Part shown: positions 1-8,841 of the stretch, piece after piece
Position numbering within the stretch: position 1 is the stretch's first letter
Layout: every line of letters begins with the position of its first letter
Assembly: GCA_016744295.1 (NCBI GenBank)
Contig: JADGEQ010000040.1
Coordinates: 1-59,899, forward strand
Origin: Desulfobacteraceae bacterium
GTDB lineage: Bacteria > Desulfobacterota > Desulfobacteria > Desulfobacterales > Desulfobacteraceae
Direction of reading: 5' to 3'
DNA length: 59,899 nt
Notes under the pieces: generated by a model
Databases searched by the model: none
The model's input: the letters and a program-made list of their open reading frames with translations, nothing else
What the model was told of the DNA's origin: nothing
Position numbers and translations under genes: made by a program

Positions 1-69
1 GGAAGTTAAGCTCTTTAGCGTCGATGGTACTGCATGGGAGACTGTGTGGGAGAGTAGAACGCCGCCAGA
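1..69 (+). rRNA. rrf: 5S ribosomal RNA, 3' part (cut by window edge)
   Basis: The first bases match the conserved 3' half of bacterial 5S rRNA: GGAAGTTAAGC, then the GGTACTGC and TGGGAGAGTAG blocks, ending in CGCCGCCAG, which would pair with the missing 5' end. A strong terminator follows within about 12 bases, as expected for the last gene of an rRNA operon. The 5' part lies outside the window, so 16S, 23S and any spacer tRNAs cannot be seen. Confidence 0.93.
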
Positions 70-79
70 TTATTCTTCA

Positions 80-115
80 AAAAGCCCTATCACGTTTTTC
101 GTGATAGGGCTTTTT
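80..115 (+). terminator. Intrinsic terminator of the rRNA operon
   Basis: A near-perfect inverted repeat, AAAAGCCCTATCAC and GTGATAGGGCTTTTT around a 7-base loop, ends in a T run. It lies directly after the 5S rRNA, and its A-rich left flank also lets it work leftwards, behind the convergent PEP-CTERM gene. Confidence 0.93.
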
Positions 116-183
116 GCGTTTGATGTAATAAGCTTTCTGGAAGGTCAAACGACCCTGCCTTTTAAATAAAAAAAACTATGGCT

Positions 184-927
184 TTATTTTCTTTTTCTGC
201 TAACTCCAGCAAGCCCTAATAAGCCAAAACCGAAAAGAACCATGGTGGTTGGTTCTGGGACTGTTGGTGTGCCAGAGTTTCCCACTGTTACAACATTATC
301 GATCCAATTTTGAGTCCCTGTAACCAATACAGGCCCATCAACGGCTATGACAACAAAAAATTGATCAACCAAGGCGCTGCTGCCTACCGTAGACGAAACT
401 TCCGTCCAAAGAGGGTGAGATGCCCCTATGCCAAATGATGGGTCTCTATTCAAAAATACATCTGCCCCCCAAAATAAACTGCCGGTAACGGTATCATGAT
501 ATCCGATTTTCGCAAAGATATTAGTTGAGTCTATTATGCCCGTCTCTAATGTTGAAACTGAAAATTGAGCTGAAATGCTTGTCACTGATTCTGGCGAAAA
601 AACTGGGGATATGAACCTACTAAATGATGTTGCAGGAAGGGTAGAGAGGGGGTCGCTTCCCATAATTGCCCCATTGAAACCGTCGATAGGTTCAAGGGGG
701 CCTACTACATTAAGAGGTGGTACCCCCACATTGGGAGAGCCCGAGTAGTTGACATTATCAAACCATTGTGCAGGGACTATAGGAGTGCTTGCTGATTCAA
801 AAGACCATCCTTGATTAGTCCCGTCATTAAAGTCCCATGTAGTTCCACTTGCTGAACCACCAATTAGTAAGACAAAAGCTAAGCATGATAAAAATGTGAT
901 TTTGTTAATAACTTTTTGACATTTCAT
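184..927 (-). CDS. PEP-CTERM sorting domain protein, exported
   Basis: A 247-residue secreted protein of unknown specific function. It has a Sec-type signal peptide (basic MKCQKVINK, then a hydrophobic stretch to about residue 28) and a C-terminal PEP-CTERM signal: VPEPTT near residue 224, a short hydrophobic helix, and a basic SRKRK tail. In this system an exosortase recognises the PEP motif, and the protein is usually delivered to the outer surface or matrix. The mature part begins with a WDFNDGTNQGW stretch like those at the start of carbohydrate-binding-like beta-sandwiches. No exosortase or EPS genes are in the window, so it is an orphan target. The upstream sequence contains AGGAGG about 6 bases before ATG. 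Confidence 0.88.
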   Translation of the reverse strand: MKCQKVINKITFLSCLAFVLLIGGSASGTTWDFNDGTNQGWSFESASTPIVPAQWFDNVNYSGSPNVGVPPLNVVGPLEPIDGFNGAIMGSDPLSTLPATSFSRFISPVFSPESVTSISAQFSVSTLETGIIDSTNIFAKIGYHDTVTGSLFWGADVFLNRDPSFGIGASHPLWTEVSSTVGSSALVDQFFVVIAVDGPVLVTGTQNWIDNVVTVGNSGTPTVPEPTTMVLFGFGLLGLAGVSRKRK

Positions 928-1720
928 GAAACCTCCTTCGATTAAATGGTAATAATAAAACTACATGCTCATTTGAAATTTTTACAGAACGATTCAAGTC
1001 AGTATCAGAAGATATCTAATGGGAAGATAGATTTTTTACACAAATGGAGAATAGTTTTAGATTATTGCAAAAATGATACCACGATAACGCATGGTCGAAA
1101 CCCTTGTTGATAAGGATTTAACAAAGTATAGGGTATATTTTTTCTGAGAAAAAAATGTGATTAATTAAGAATTTTTTTTCTTATAGCGAGATACTGATAT
1201 TTAATTTTTTACCTACTTAACTTGGATGCTCAAGCTCATGACGACTTGAACTAAACCGTTGGGGCGGGGAATTCGATCCGACCGGAAAATCCATATTCAG
1301 TTACCACAAGTGCTGGGCTCGGATCCAGGGCAGCAATGTGAATTAACAGGCTGTGCCCATAACCTGTTGTGCCTATTTTTGGGTAAGTTTGAAACCGATT
1401 GATTTGTGTTTTTTTATATATTGCTCTCCTCTGCTGGTGTACTCTTTCTCACTCATTCGGTTGTTGCGGGCTTGATGAAAACACCTGAATCGAATCCGTT
1501 TACTGTGTGACACACCCGGCTTTCTAACAATAGATTTTTTTTGCATTTGATTGTGCGATAAAAATAGAACTTTTTATGAACAAAGTTAAAAAAACTTTTC
1601 GCAATTTTGTTTGCCGATAACCATCCAGGCATATCCCAATTCAGGTAAGGAGCTATGAATGATGGTATCGGTAAAATATGTGAACTGATTTTTAACCATG
1701 GTTATGTTTGACAGGTCATT
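928..1720. other. Gene-poor stretch with short open frames only
   Basis: About 790 bases without a convincing gene. The part next to the PEP-CTERM start (928-1200) is AT-rich and probably holds its promoter. At 1655-1711 on the plus strand an 18-codon frame (MNDGIGKICELIF...) follows a perfect TAAGGAG site and then stops, which could be a peptide or the cut-off start of a lost gene. On the minus strand a 27-codon frame (MSEKEYTSRGEQY...) lies near 1390-1475. A short inverted repeat AACAGG...CCTGTT lies near 1347-1370. No tRNA fold was recognised. Confidence 0.4.
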
Positions 1721-2062
1721 TCAAGCTATTCCATCTGTATTTTCCTTAGTCGGATTCATCTGCATGCCGCTACTCAATAAATTTTTCAGGGAAACGGCAA
1801 AATCATCATACTTCTCAGAACAACAATTTTCTTTGACCTTTTCAGCCAGAGCATCATGTTGTTTGTTTGACAAAATCCCTCTTCTTTTTTTCAACATCAT
1901 CACTTCTTTTGGCAGACCAATTTCGCAATAAGTGTTCAAAACCTTGTCCAACTCAAAAGAAGTCAAAACATTATTTTTTCTATTCAACGCATTCAGCAGT
2001 CTGCGTCCTTTTCCTCCCTTGGCAAATTCAATGAGTTTTTCAGGCAAATATTCATTCTCCAT
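1721..2062 (-). CDS. Small hypothetical protein, helical
   Basis: About 113 residues if started at the internal ATG (MENEYLPEKLIEFAKGG); an in-frame TTG at 2119 would lengthen it by 19 residues and overlap the end of the preceding signalling gene. No ribosome binding site clearly decides between them. The protein is charged and looks mostly helical, with two adjacent Cys (ENCCSEKY) and no motif I recognise. It follows the REC-PAS gene on the same strand within about 25 bases, so it is probably co-transcribed and may be a partner of it, but this is inference from position. Confidence 0.5.
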   Translation of the reverse strand: MENEYLPEKLIEFAKGGKGRRLLNALNRKNNVLTSFELDKVLNTYCEIGLPKEVMMLKKRRGILSNKQHDALAEKVKENCCSEKYDDFAVSLKNLLSSGMQMNPTKENTDGIA

Positions 2063-2085
2063 AAGAAATGAGGGGCGAAAACAGT

Positions 2086-3126
2086 TTATTTTTTCTTCTT
2101 TTTCATTTCGGTATACCAATCTTCACCACCGTAAAGTGCATCAGAACATTCAGAGCACATACCATGGCTAAATGAAACATGGGAATGTTTCTGAAAATAC
2201 GCTTCCAAACTGTTCCAATAGCCTTTGTTATCCCGGATTTTTTTGCAGTTCGAACAAATCGGGAGCAAACCCGTTAATGTTTTCACATTTTCAAGTGTTT
2301 TTTGAAACGCTTTGAGCAGTTTTTCTCTTCCCTGTTCTGCTTGTTTCTGCTGTGAAATATCTCTTGCAATACACATTACCATGTTCTTTCCATTCAAGGT
2401 CATGGCACTCAGTGTAACAATAACAGGAAACGGTGTCCCATCATTTTTGCAATGGGTCCATTCAAATACTTTTCTCCCTTCCTTGAGAGTTTCTTGGATA
2501 TATTGTGCTGATAGTTTTCTGGATGATTTACCGTTGGGCTGGAATTCAGGAGACAATTGATCAGGTCTCTTTCCGATAAAATGTTCACGATCACCAGTAT
2601 CATGAAGTTTAACGGCCATATTGTTACAATCTATAAATTTATTCATATTCAAATCAATTATTGAGATGGAATCAGCAGAAGAATCAAAAAGAGTTCTGTA
2701 TTTTTTTTCACTTTCAATGAGTTTTTTCAGCATTAATTGATTTTCTTTCTTCAATAATCTCTGGGTAAGAAAGTTTTGGATTGTTGAAAATAAATCATCA
2801 GTTTCAAAGGGTTTTTTTAAATAGTCGATTGCTCCCATCCTAAATGCTTTCACTGTTAATTCGGCCGAAGTATTGCCGGTCATAATGATAACAGGAGTAT
2901 CTATATTTTGGTTTTTTAATCGTTCAATTACTTGAAAACCATTCATATCCTCCATGAAAATATCCAGGAGAACCAGATCAAACTCATCATTGATTAAATA
3001 GGTTAATGCCTCACCACCACTGTTGCATATTTTTACTTTATAGCTTTGGGTAGATAACAGTATTTTTAGGCTGTTGCATAGTCGGGGTTCATCATCGACA
3101 ATAAGAATTTTTGAATTTTTGATCAT
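2086..3126 (-). CDS. Response regulator with PAS domain and Cys-rich C-terminal module
   Basis: A 346-residue cytoplasmic signalling protein. The start is the ATG before MIKNSKILIVDDEP, preceded by AAGGACAGCA; a longer frame upstream lacks a binding site. Residues 1-125 form a receiver domain: DD at 11-12, phospho-acceptor D55 in LVLLDIF, Thr in IIMTGN, Lys in YLKKPFE. Residues about 150-270 form a PAS domain ending in the PAC-like ARDISQQKQAE. After a short coiled segment comes a C-terminal module with CSNCKKIRDNKGYW, EAYFQKHS and FSHGMCSECSD. Two CxxC pairs suggest a metal site. There is no kinase, GGDEF or HTH output, so that module may be the output. The same tail closes the membrane PAS protein at 20193-21395. 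Confidence 0.85.
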   Translation of the reverse strand: MIKNSKILIVDDEPRLCNSLKILLSTQSYKVKICNSGGEALTYLINDEFDLVLLDIFMEDMNGFQVIERLKNQNIDTPVIIMTGNTSAELTVKAFRMGAIDYLKKPFETDDLFSTIQNFLTQRLLKKENQLMLKKLIESEKKYRTLFDSSADSISIIDLNMNKFIDCNNMAVKLHDTGDREHFIGKRPDQLSPEFQPNGKSSRKLSAQYIQETLKEGRKVFEWTHCKNDGTPFPVIVTLSAMTLNGKNMVMCIARDISQQKQAEQGREKLLKAFQKTLENVKTLTGLLPICSNCKKIRDNKGYWNSLEAYFQKHSHVSFSHGMCSECSDALYGGEDWYTEMKKKKK

Positions 3127-3400
3127 TGCTGTCCTTGAATGGTTAAAGATCTTTTTTGTTCTTAAATGGAAACATACCCCCCAGGTATGCCAATTTGATA
3201 TTTTCATCCGCAGCTGATCAGCAGCAATGTGGTTAAAGCTGTTTATCGTTTTTCAATAGTGCGCAATAGGAGAAGTGGATGATGAAATAGAATTATGAGC
3301 ATTTAAAACGGCCACGGGCGAACAATTTAATCTTTCAGCAATATGATAGTTAGATTCCGATGTCAACAAGAGAAACACTAATTGTAGAAAATGAATATTC

Positions 3401-3430
3401 TTTACAAAGTTTGTATCAATATTATATTAT
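3401..3430 (+). promoter_or_regulatory. Candidate sigma-70 promoter for the adenine deaminase gene
   Basis: TTTACA (3401-3406), an 18-base gap and TATTAT (3425-3430), followed by AT-rich DNA and the adenine deaminase start about 84 bases on. It is the best -35/-10 pair in the 387-base gap 3127-3513, which otherwise shows only a perfect 10-base palindrome GCTGATCAGC at 3213. No purine riboswitch fold was recognised. Confidence 0.4.
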
Positions 3431-3513
3431 GTAATACTTTTTGTGGCCTTTGCCAAAAAAAGGTAACAATAAACGAATAATCCATTTTGATCATTATCAT
3501 CCGGAGAAAAAAT

Positions 3514-5337
3514 ATGACATCCTTCCATACCCGCATCCCCCATCATTTAATTACCCGAGATCTTGCTGCTGTCGCCATGGGGCAGAAGCCTGCGGATTTG
3601 ATTCTCCGGAATGGAAAACTGGTTGACGTGTGTACGGCAAGGATTAAGGAAAATTGTGATCTTGCCGTTTATAAGGGATATATCGCCCTGGTGGGAGATG
3701 CCTCCCATGTATTAACAGATGAAAATACGCGGGTTGCTGACGTGAGCGGTAAATATCTTTGCCCGGGGCTCATTGATTCCCATATGCATGTGGAAAGTTC
3801 CATGGTGGATTTGAGATCCTTTGCTGCAGGGGTTTTGCCCTGCGGAACTACCACAATATGTCCTGATATCCATGAATTGACAAATGTTCTTGGAATGGAT
3901 GCCATTGGGTTGTTTCAGGAAAGCTCTGCAGATCTTCCCCTTAAGGTGTTGACTGCCATGCCGGTATGTGTACCTTCTCTTCCGGGGATGGAAGATTCCG
4001 GTGCAACGATCACTCCAAAGGATGTTAAGCAAGCTTATGCTTCCGGATTGGTATTCTTGCAAGGCGAGCAGATGAATTTTCCGGGAGTAATGTATGGTGA
4101 CCAAACCGTCCACGAGATTGTTGGCCACGGTCTTGCCGCAAATAAGGTTCTCACCGGGCATTATGCCGGAGAAGATCTTAATGCTGGGCTTAATGCCTAT
4201 ATTGCTTCGGGTATGACTGCTGATCATGAGACCACCACAGCCACGGGTGCCCAGGCAAGGGCAGGGCTTGGCATGTATGTACAGCAACGATATGGCAGTG
4301 CCTGGCTGGATTTACCCAACCTTATCACGGCCATAACAGAAAATCCAGGAACCGATACCCGGTTTTACACCATGGTCACCGATGATGTTACTTCGGCTAC
4401 CATCGTTGAAGAAGGACATTTGGATCGGGTATTCAGAAAAGCCGTAAGTCTGGGGCTCAATCCCATCATTGCCCTGCAGATGATTACCATCAATGCGGCC
4501 CAGATGCTGGAGCAGAGCCGGTGGATCGGTTCCTTAACCCCGGGGAGAGCAGCGGATATTTTGGTGGTGGATAATTTGACGGATTTTATGGTTGAACAGG
4601 TCTTTAGTGACGGGGTCAAAGTGGCTGAAAAAGGGGAGATGCTCAGGCCTGTATCATCTTTTAAATATCCGGACACAGCTATCAATACCATGCATCTAAA
4701 ATTGCTTTCTCCATTGGATTTTCATATTGCAGCACCTGGTACGGACAGGGTAAGGACACGGGTGATCCAACTGGTCCCCGGTCGGGTTCATACCCTGTCA
4801 ACCATCGTTAAAATGCCTGTTATAGATGGTGTTATCAGTGCTGACCCGGGTAATGATGTTGCCAAGGCCGGTATGTTTTTTCGGCACAAACCCAACCTTC
4901 CGGCAGAGAATACCCGGGGGCTTGGTCTTGTTTCCGGTACAGGGTTTAAGCCCGGTACTGCTTACGCTTCCACTGTTTCCCATGACTGCCATAACCTTTT
5001 GGTGGTGGGTATGGATGATGAGGCCATGGTGCTTGCTGCCAATACCCTGATCAATTCGGGCGGGGGACTTGCGGTTGTTCAGGACAACAGGGTCGTTTCT
5101 CATTTACCCCTGCCCCTTGGCGGGCTGATGAGTCTTTCTTCGGTTGAAACCACTGCTGATGGAGTCTCATCCATTGAAAAGGCTCTCCAACAGATTGGCT
5201 GCCCCCACGTGGCATTTGAAATGACCATGAGCCTTCTGGGATTGGTGGTTCTTGGCGAACTTCGACTCTCCAACCGGGGATTGGTGGAGATGAAGGAGGG
5301 GCAGGCCCCCGGTTTTGTGGATCTGATCGTTTTATGA
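3514..5337 (+). CDS. ade: Adenine deaminase
   Basis: A 607-residue enzyme that converts adenine to hypoxanthine and ammonia in purine salvage. The start is the ATG of MTSFHTRIPHH, with GGAG eight bases before it; an upstream in-frame ATG has no binding site. The amidohydrolase metal motif GLIDSHMHVESSMV lies near residue 93, followed by PCGTTTICPDIHE and GHYAGEDLNAG. A later GRAADILVVDNL marks the return of the chain to the small beta domain. The C-terminal part, with VSHDCHNLLVVGMDD and GGGLAVV, is the adenine deaminase-specific domain, which separates it from other amidohydrolases. Length and order match the Ade family. The next gene starts about 30 bases downstream and is probably co-transcribed. 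Confidence 0.95.
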   Translation: MTSFHTRIPHHLITRDLAAVAMGQKPADLILRNGKLVDVCTARIKENCDLAVYKGYIALVGDASHVLTDENTRVADVSGKYLCPGLIDSHMHVESSMVDLRSFAAGVLPCGTTTICPDIHELTNVLGMDAIGLFQESSADLPLKVLTAMPVCVPSLPGMEDSGATITPKDVKQAYASGLVFLQGEQMNFPGVMYGDQTVHEIVGHGLAANKVLTGHYAGEDLNAGLNAYIASGMTADHETTTATGAQARAGLGMYVQQRYGSAWLDLPNLITAITENPGTDTRFYTMVTDDVTSATIVEEGHLDRVFRKAVSLGLNPIIALQMITINAAQMLEQSRWIGSLTPGRAADILVVDNLTDFMVEQVFSDGVKVAEKGEMLRPVSSFKYPDTAINTMHLKLLSPLDFHIAAPGTDRVRTRVIQLVPGRVHTLSTIVKMPVIDGVISADPGNDVAKAGMFFRHKPNLPAENTRGLGLVSGTGFKPGTAYASTVSHDCHNLLVVGMDDEAMVLAANTLINSGGGLAVVQDNRVVSHLPLPLGGLMSLSSVETTADGVSSIEKALQQIGCPHVAFEMTMSLLGLVVLGELRLSNRGLVEMKEGQAPGFVDLIVL

Positions 5338-5366
5338 TTCTATTTTAGAATTTTGGAGGTGAAGAT

Positions 5367-5930
5367 ATGGAAAAAAATCCCCATCATCTGGTTCTGGGAG
5401 AGTTATCCGATTTTTTAACAGGTGAGACGCGCATCGATACCCACGATGAACGGTATAGACAGAAAATTTCAAAACATCTGGTCAAAAGGCTGGGGTATGC
5501 AAAGGCGCAGATTTGCCAAAATGAAGTGCTGAACATTACGGCTGGAAATCAAAAAGCCAGGGTAAAGGTTGATTTTCTGATCAAAGAACGAAACAAAACC
5601 TGTATGCTGATCAAATATGCCCCGGGCTCTCTTGTGACCCGGCGGCTTTCCAACCTGGCTCTATCCAGGATCATTTGTGCGTATCAGGTTCCGGTTGTTG
5701 TGACCACCAATGGTGAGGATGCTGAAATTATCGACGGCTTGACCGGTAAACTAACCGGCCAGGGGTTGGAGGGGATTCCGTCAAAAATACAATTAGAAAA
5801 AATAGATCACTCGGTAAATTTTCCCGTCATATCAGCCGGCATACATGAAAAAGCTTCCAGGATTGCCTTTGCCTGTGAGGTGGATGGGGCCTGTCCCTGT
5901 GATACTGATGTTTGCATGGTTCAACCCTAG
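5367..5930 (+). CDS. HsdR N-terminal-like (PD-(D/E)XK fold) protein, active site degenerate
   Basis: 187 residues with a strong GGAGGTGAAGAT before the ATG. It resembles the stand-alone 'type I restriction enzyme R protein N-terminal' proteins common in deltaproteobacteria: LTGETRIDTHDERYRQKI near residue 18, then VKVDFLI (D69), a strand with K83 in LIKYAPGSLV, and VVTTNGEDAEIID. In true nucleases the second strand carries E-x-K; here a Leu stands in the Glu place, so DNA cleavage is doubtful while the fold may still bind DNA or nucleotides. A Cys-containing tail (CEVDGACPCDTDVC) follows. No HsdM or HsdS is near, and the neighbour is adenine deaminase, so a restriction role is unlikely. It converges on uvrA with only four bases between. 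Confidence 0.75.
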   Translation: MEKNPHHLVLGELSDFLTGETRIDTHDERYRQKISKHLVKRLGYAKAQICQNEVLNITAGNQKARVKVDFLIKERNKTCMLIKYAPGSLVTRRLSNLALSRIICAYQVPVVVTTNGEDAEIIDGLTGKLTGQGLEGIPSKIQLEKIDHSVNFPVISAGIHEKASRIAFACEVDGACPCDTDVCMVQP

Positions 5931-5934
5931 AAAA

Positions 5935-8841
5935 TTAGATTAAATAAGATTGCTTCTCATTATTTTTCAGGTTGGAGGAGAGAAGTTTTCCAAGGTAATA
6001 CCCAGTATAGGATTTTTTATGGCAAGCCACCTGTTCAGGTGTGCCCTGGGCAACAATGTATCCCCCCTTATCTCCGCCTTCCGGACCCAGATCAATGACA
6101 TGATCGGCACATTTAATAACATCCAGGTTGTGTTCAATGACCACCACGGTGTTATCCGCATCCACCAGTTTTTCCAACACACACAATAATTTGTTGATAT
6201 CGTCGGAATGAAGACCTGTGGTGGGCTCATCTAAGATATAGATGGTTTTTCCGGTGTTTTTCTTGGATAATTCCCTGGCAAGTTTAATCCGCTGGGCTTC
6301 CCCACCGGAAAGGGTGGTGGCGGACTGGCCCAGTTTTATATAACCCAGTCCCACCGCAACCAGGGTTGCAAGGGTATTTCGAATGGCCGATATTTTGTCA
6401 AAAAAAACCATTGCCTGGTTAATGGTCATGTCCAGAACCTGGGCAATATTTTTCCCCTTGTATTTGATGTCCAGAGTTTCCCGGTTATACCGCTTTCCTT
6501 TGCAGATATCACAGGCAACATAGACATCGGGCAAAAAATGCATTTCTATTTTAATGATGCCGTCTCCTGCGCAGGCCTCACACCTGCCCCCTTTTATGTT
6601 AAAACTGAAACGGCCTGGTTTATACCCCCTGGCACAGGCTTCCTTTGTCTTGGCAAATAATTCCCTGATATGATTTAACACCTGGGTATAGGTGCCGGGA
6701 TTTGATCTCGGGGTTCTGCCAATGGGGGACTGGTCAATGTGGATCACCTTATCCAGATGTTCGATTCCCATAATTTCTCTGTGACCTCCCACAACCTTTC
6801 TGGACCGGTTTATCCTGTTGGCAAGGGCCTGGTACAGAGTGGCTAGCACCAGGGTTGATTTGCCGGAACCAGATACCCCTGTGACACAGGTGAAGCAGCC
6901 CAGGGGGAAGGAAATATCAATCTTTTTTAAATTATTGGCGGCAGCCCCGAGGATGGTGAGTGTTTTTCCATTGCCTTTTCTTCTGGTGTTGGGGATTTTA
7001 ATCTGTTTTTTTCCAGAAAGATAAAGTCCGGTTAAGGAGGTCTCGTCTTTGAGCAGTTGCTCAGGGGGGCCTGAAAAAATGACATTTCCGCCGTTGATGC
7101 CGGCCCCGGGGCCTATATCAATGACATGATCGGAAGCAAGAATGGTCTCTTCATCGTGCTCCACCAAAAGAACTGTGTTGCCAAGAGCTTTCAGGTTCAT
7201 CAGGGTGTTGAGCAGTCTGGCATTGTCCCTTTGGTGCAGGCCGATACTGGGCTCATCCAGCACATAGAGCACGCCGGTGAGGTTGGATCCGATTTGGGTA
7301 GCCAGTCGGATTCTCTGGCTTTCTCCCCCGGACAGGGTGGTGGCAGACCGGTCCAGGCTAAGGTATTCAAGGCCCACATTTTCCAAAAATCCCAATCGTG
7401 CAATCAATTCCTTTGTAATACTGTCTGCAATCAGTTGATCTTTTCCCGCAAGGTTCAGGCCAGACATAAAGATGACTGAGTTTTGGATGGAAAGACCGGT
7501 GATTTCCCAAATGGCCTTCCCGCCGACCGTAACTGATCTTCCTGCTTCATTCAACCTCGTTCCCCGGCATTTTGGACAGGGTTTAAAACTCATAAATCTT
7601 TTAATGTCTTCCCGGACAGAGACCGAAGAGGTCTCATTGAACCTGCGTTTTAAATTGGGAACCACCCCTTCGAATGCTTTTTTATAGGTGATAATTTTTC
7701 CGGCCCTTTCCACGTAGAAGGGTATTTCTTCTTTTCTGGAGCCGTTTAAAATGGCTTTTTGAAATTTGGATGATAAATTTTTAAAGGGGGTGTATATGTC
7801 TTCCTTATAATATGAGACCAGGGCATCTAAAAACTCCATGAATTGAACAGAATCTTTATTCTCCCAGGGGAGAACCGCCCCCTGGCGCAGGGAGATATTT
7901 TGATCCGGTACAATCAAATCAGGATCAAATTGGATGATGGCACCAAGGCCATCGCAATGGGAACAAGCTCCCTGGGGAGAGTTAAATGAAAAGCTGGCCG
8001 GTGTGAATTCGGGATAACTGATACCGCAGTCAACGCAGGAAGCATTTTCACTGAACAATCTTTCTGTGTCCTGGGTGAGGTTTATAAGCGTCACCAATCC
8101 CTCGGACAAGCCCATGGCCATCTCAAGGGAATCTGTGAGGCGTTTTTCAATTCCCGGTTTGATGATCAGACGGTCCACCACCACATCAATGGAATGTTTT
8201 TTGTTTTTGTCCAACTGTGGCAGATCTTCTATCAAAAAGATCTCTTTGTTCACCCGGACCCGGGCAAATCCCTCCTGTTTCATTCGGGTTAACAGGTTTT
8301 TATGGCTGCCCTTCTGACCGATTACCAGGGGAGCTAGGATCATCACCTTTGATTTGTCCAAAGGTATTGGGGCAAGCATTTTGCCCGATTCTGTTACCCG
8401 TTCCATAGTTGGGTTTATAATTTGATCTGTAATCTGGTCAATGGACATGGAAGAGATGGGTTTTTGGCATTTAGGGCAATGGGGATGGCCCACCCTTGCA
8501 AAAAGAAGACGAAGATAATCATAAATTTCCGTCACCGTTCCCACGGTGGATCTGGGGTTGTGACTGGCGGTTTTTTGCTCGATGGAGATGGCCGGTGAGA
8601 GGCCTGTGATGGCGTCCACATCTGGTTTGTCCATCTGGCCTAAAAATTGTCTTGCATAGGTGGAAAGAGATTCCACATATCGACGCTGGCCTTCAGCATA
8701 CAGGGTGTCAAAAGCAAGGGTTGATTTGCCCGAGCCTGAAAGTCCTGTGATAACCGTCAGACTGTTTTTGGGAATTTGGACATCAATATTTTTAAGGTTG
8801 TGCTCCCTTGCCCCCAGGATAATGATCTTATCCTTATCCAT
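5935..8841 (-). CDS. uvrA: Excinuclease ABC subunit A
   Basis: A 968-residue damage-recognition ATPase of nucleotide excision repair, acting with UvrB in the cytoplasm. Two ABC modules are complete: Walker A GLSGSGKSTLAF near residue 34 and GVSGSGKSTLVL near 640, signatures TTLSGGESQRI and TTLSGGEAQRI, and Walker B regions ending VLDEPSIGLH and ILDEPTTGLH. Zinc sites are CPKC...CVDC...CSHC in the first half and CEAC...CDIC in the second. The start overlaps the end of pdxA by eight bases, so the two are probably translated together. No uvrB or uvrC is in the window. Confidence 0.97.
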   Translation of the reverse strand: MDKDKIIILGAREHNLKNIDVQIPKNSLTVITGLSGSGKSTLAFDTLYAEGQRRYVESLSTYARQFLGQMDKPDVDAITGLSPAISIEQKTASHNPRSTVGTVTEIYDYLRLLFARVGHPHCPKCQKPISSMSIDQITDQIINPTMERVTESGKMLAPIPLDKSKVMILAPLVIGQKGSHKNLLTRMKQEGFARVRVNKEIFLIEDLPQLDKNKKHSIDVVVDRLIIKPGIEKRLTDSLEMAMGLSEGLVTLINLTQDTERLFSENASCVDCGISYPEFTPASFSFNSPQGACSHCDGLGAIIQFDPDLIVPDQNISLRQGAVLPWENKDSVQFMEFLDALVSYYKEDIYTPFKNLSSKFQKAILNGSRKEEIPFYVERAGKIITYKKAFEGVVPNLKRRFNETSSVSVREDIKRFMSFKPCPKCRGTRLNEAGRSVTVGGKAIWEITGLSIQNSVIFMSGLNLAGKDQLIADSITKELIARLGFLENVGLEYLSLDRSATTLSGGESQRIRLATQIGSNLTGVLYVLDEPSIGLHQRDNARLLNTLMNLKALGNTVLLVEHDEETILASDHVIDIGPGAGINGGNVIFSGPPEQLLKDETSLTGLYLSGKKQIKIPNTRRKGNGKTLTILGAAANNLKKIDISFPLGCFTCVTGVSGSGKSTLVLATLYQALANRINRSRKVVGGHREIMGIEHLDKVIHIDQSPIGRTPRSNPGTYTQVLNHIRELFAKTKEACARGYKPGRFSFNIKGGRCEACAGDGIIKIEMHFLPDVYVACDICKGKRYNRETLDIKYKGKNIAQVLDMTINQAMVFFDKISAIRNTLATLVAVGLGYIKLGQSATTLSGGEAQRIKLARELSKKNTGKTIYILDEPTTGLHSDDINKLLCVLEKLVDADNTVVVIEHNLDVIKCADHVIDLGPEGGDKGGYIVAQGTPEQVACHKKSYTGYYLGKLLSSNLKNNEKQSYLI

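Noticed and set aside
1200..1400. Possible tRNA or structured RNA after the rRNA operon
   Set aside because: Short inverted repeats exist, but no cloverleaf or conserved T-loop was found.
3712..4287. A 191-codon open frame on the minus strand
   Set aside because: It is antisense to adenine deaminase and shows no family likeness.
5367..5930. Part of a type I restriction system
   Set aside because: No HsdM, HsdS or helicase part of HsdR is present, and the active-site acid is missing.
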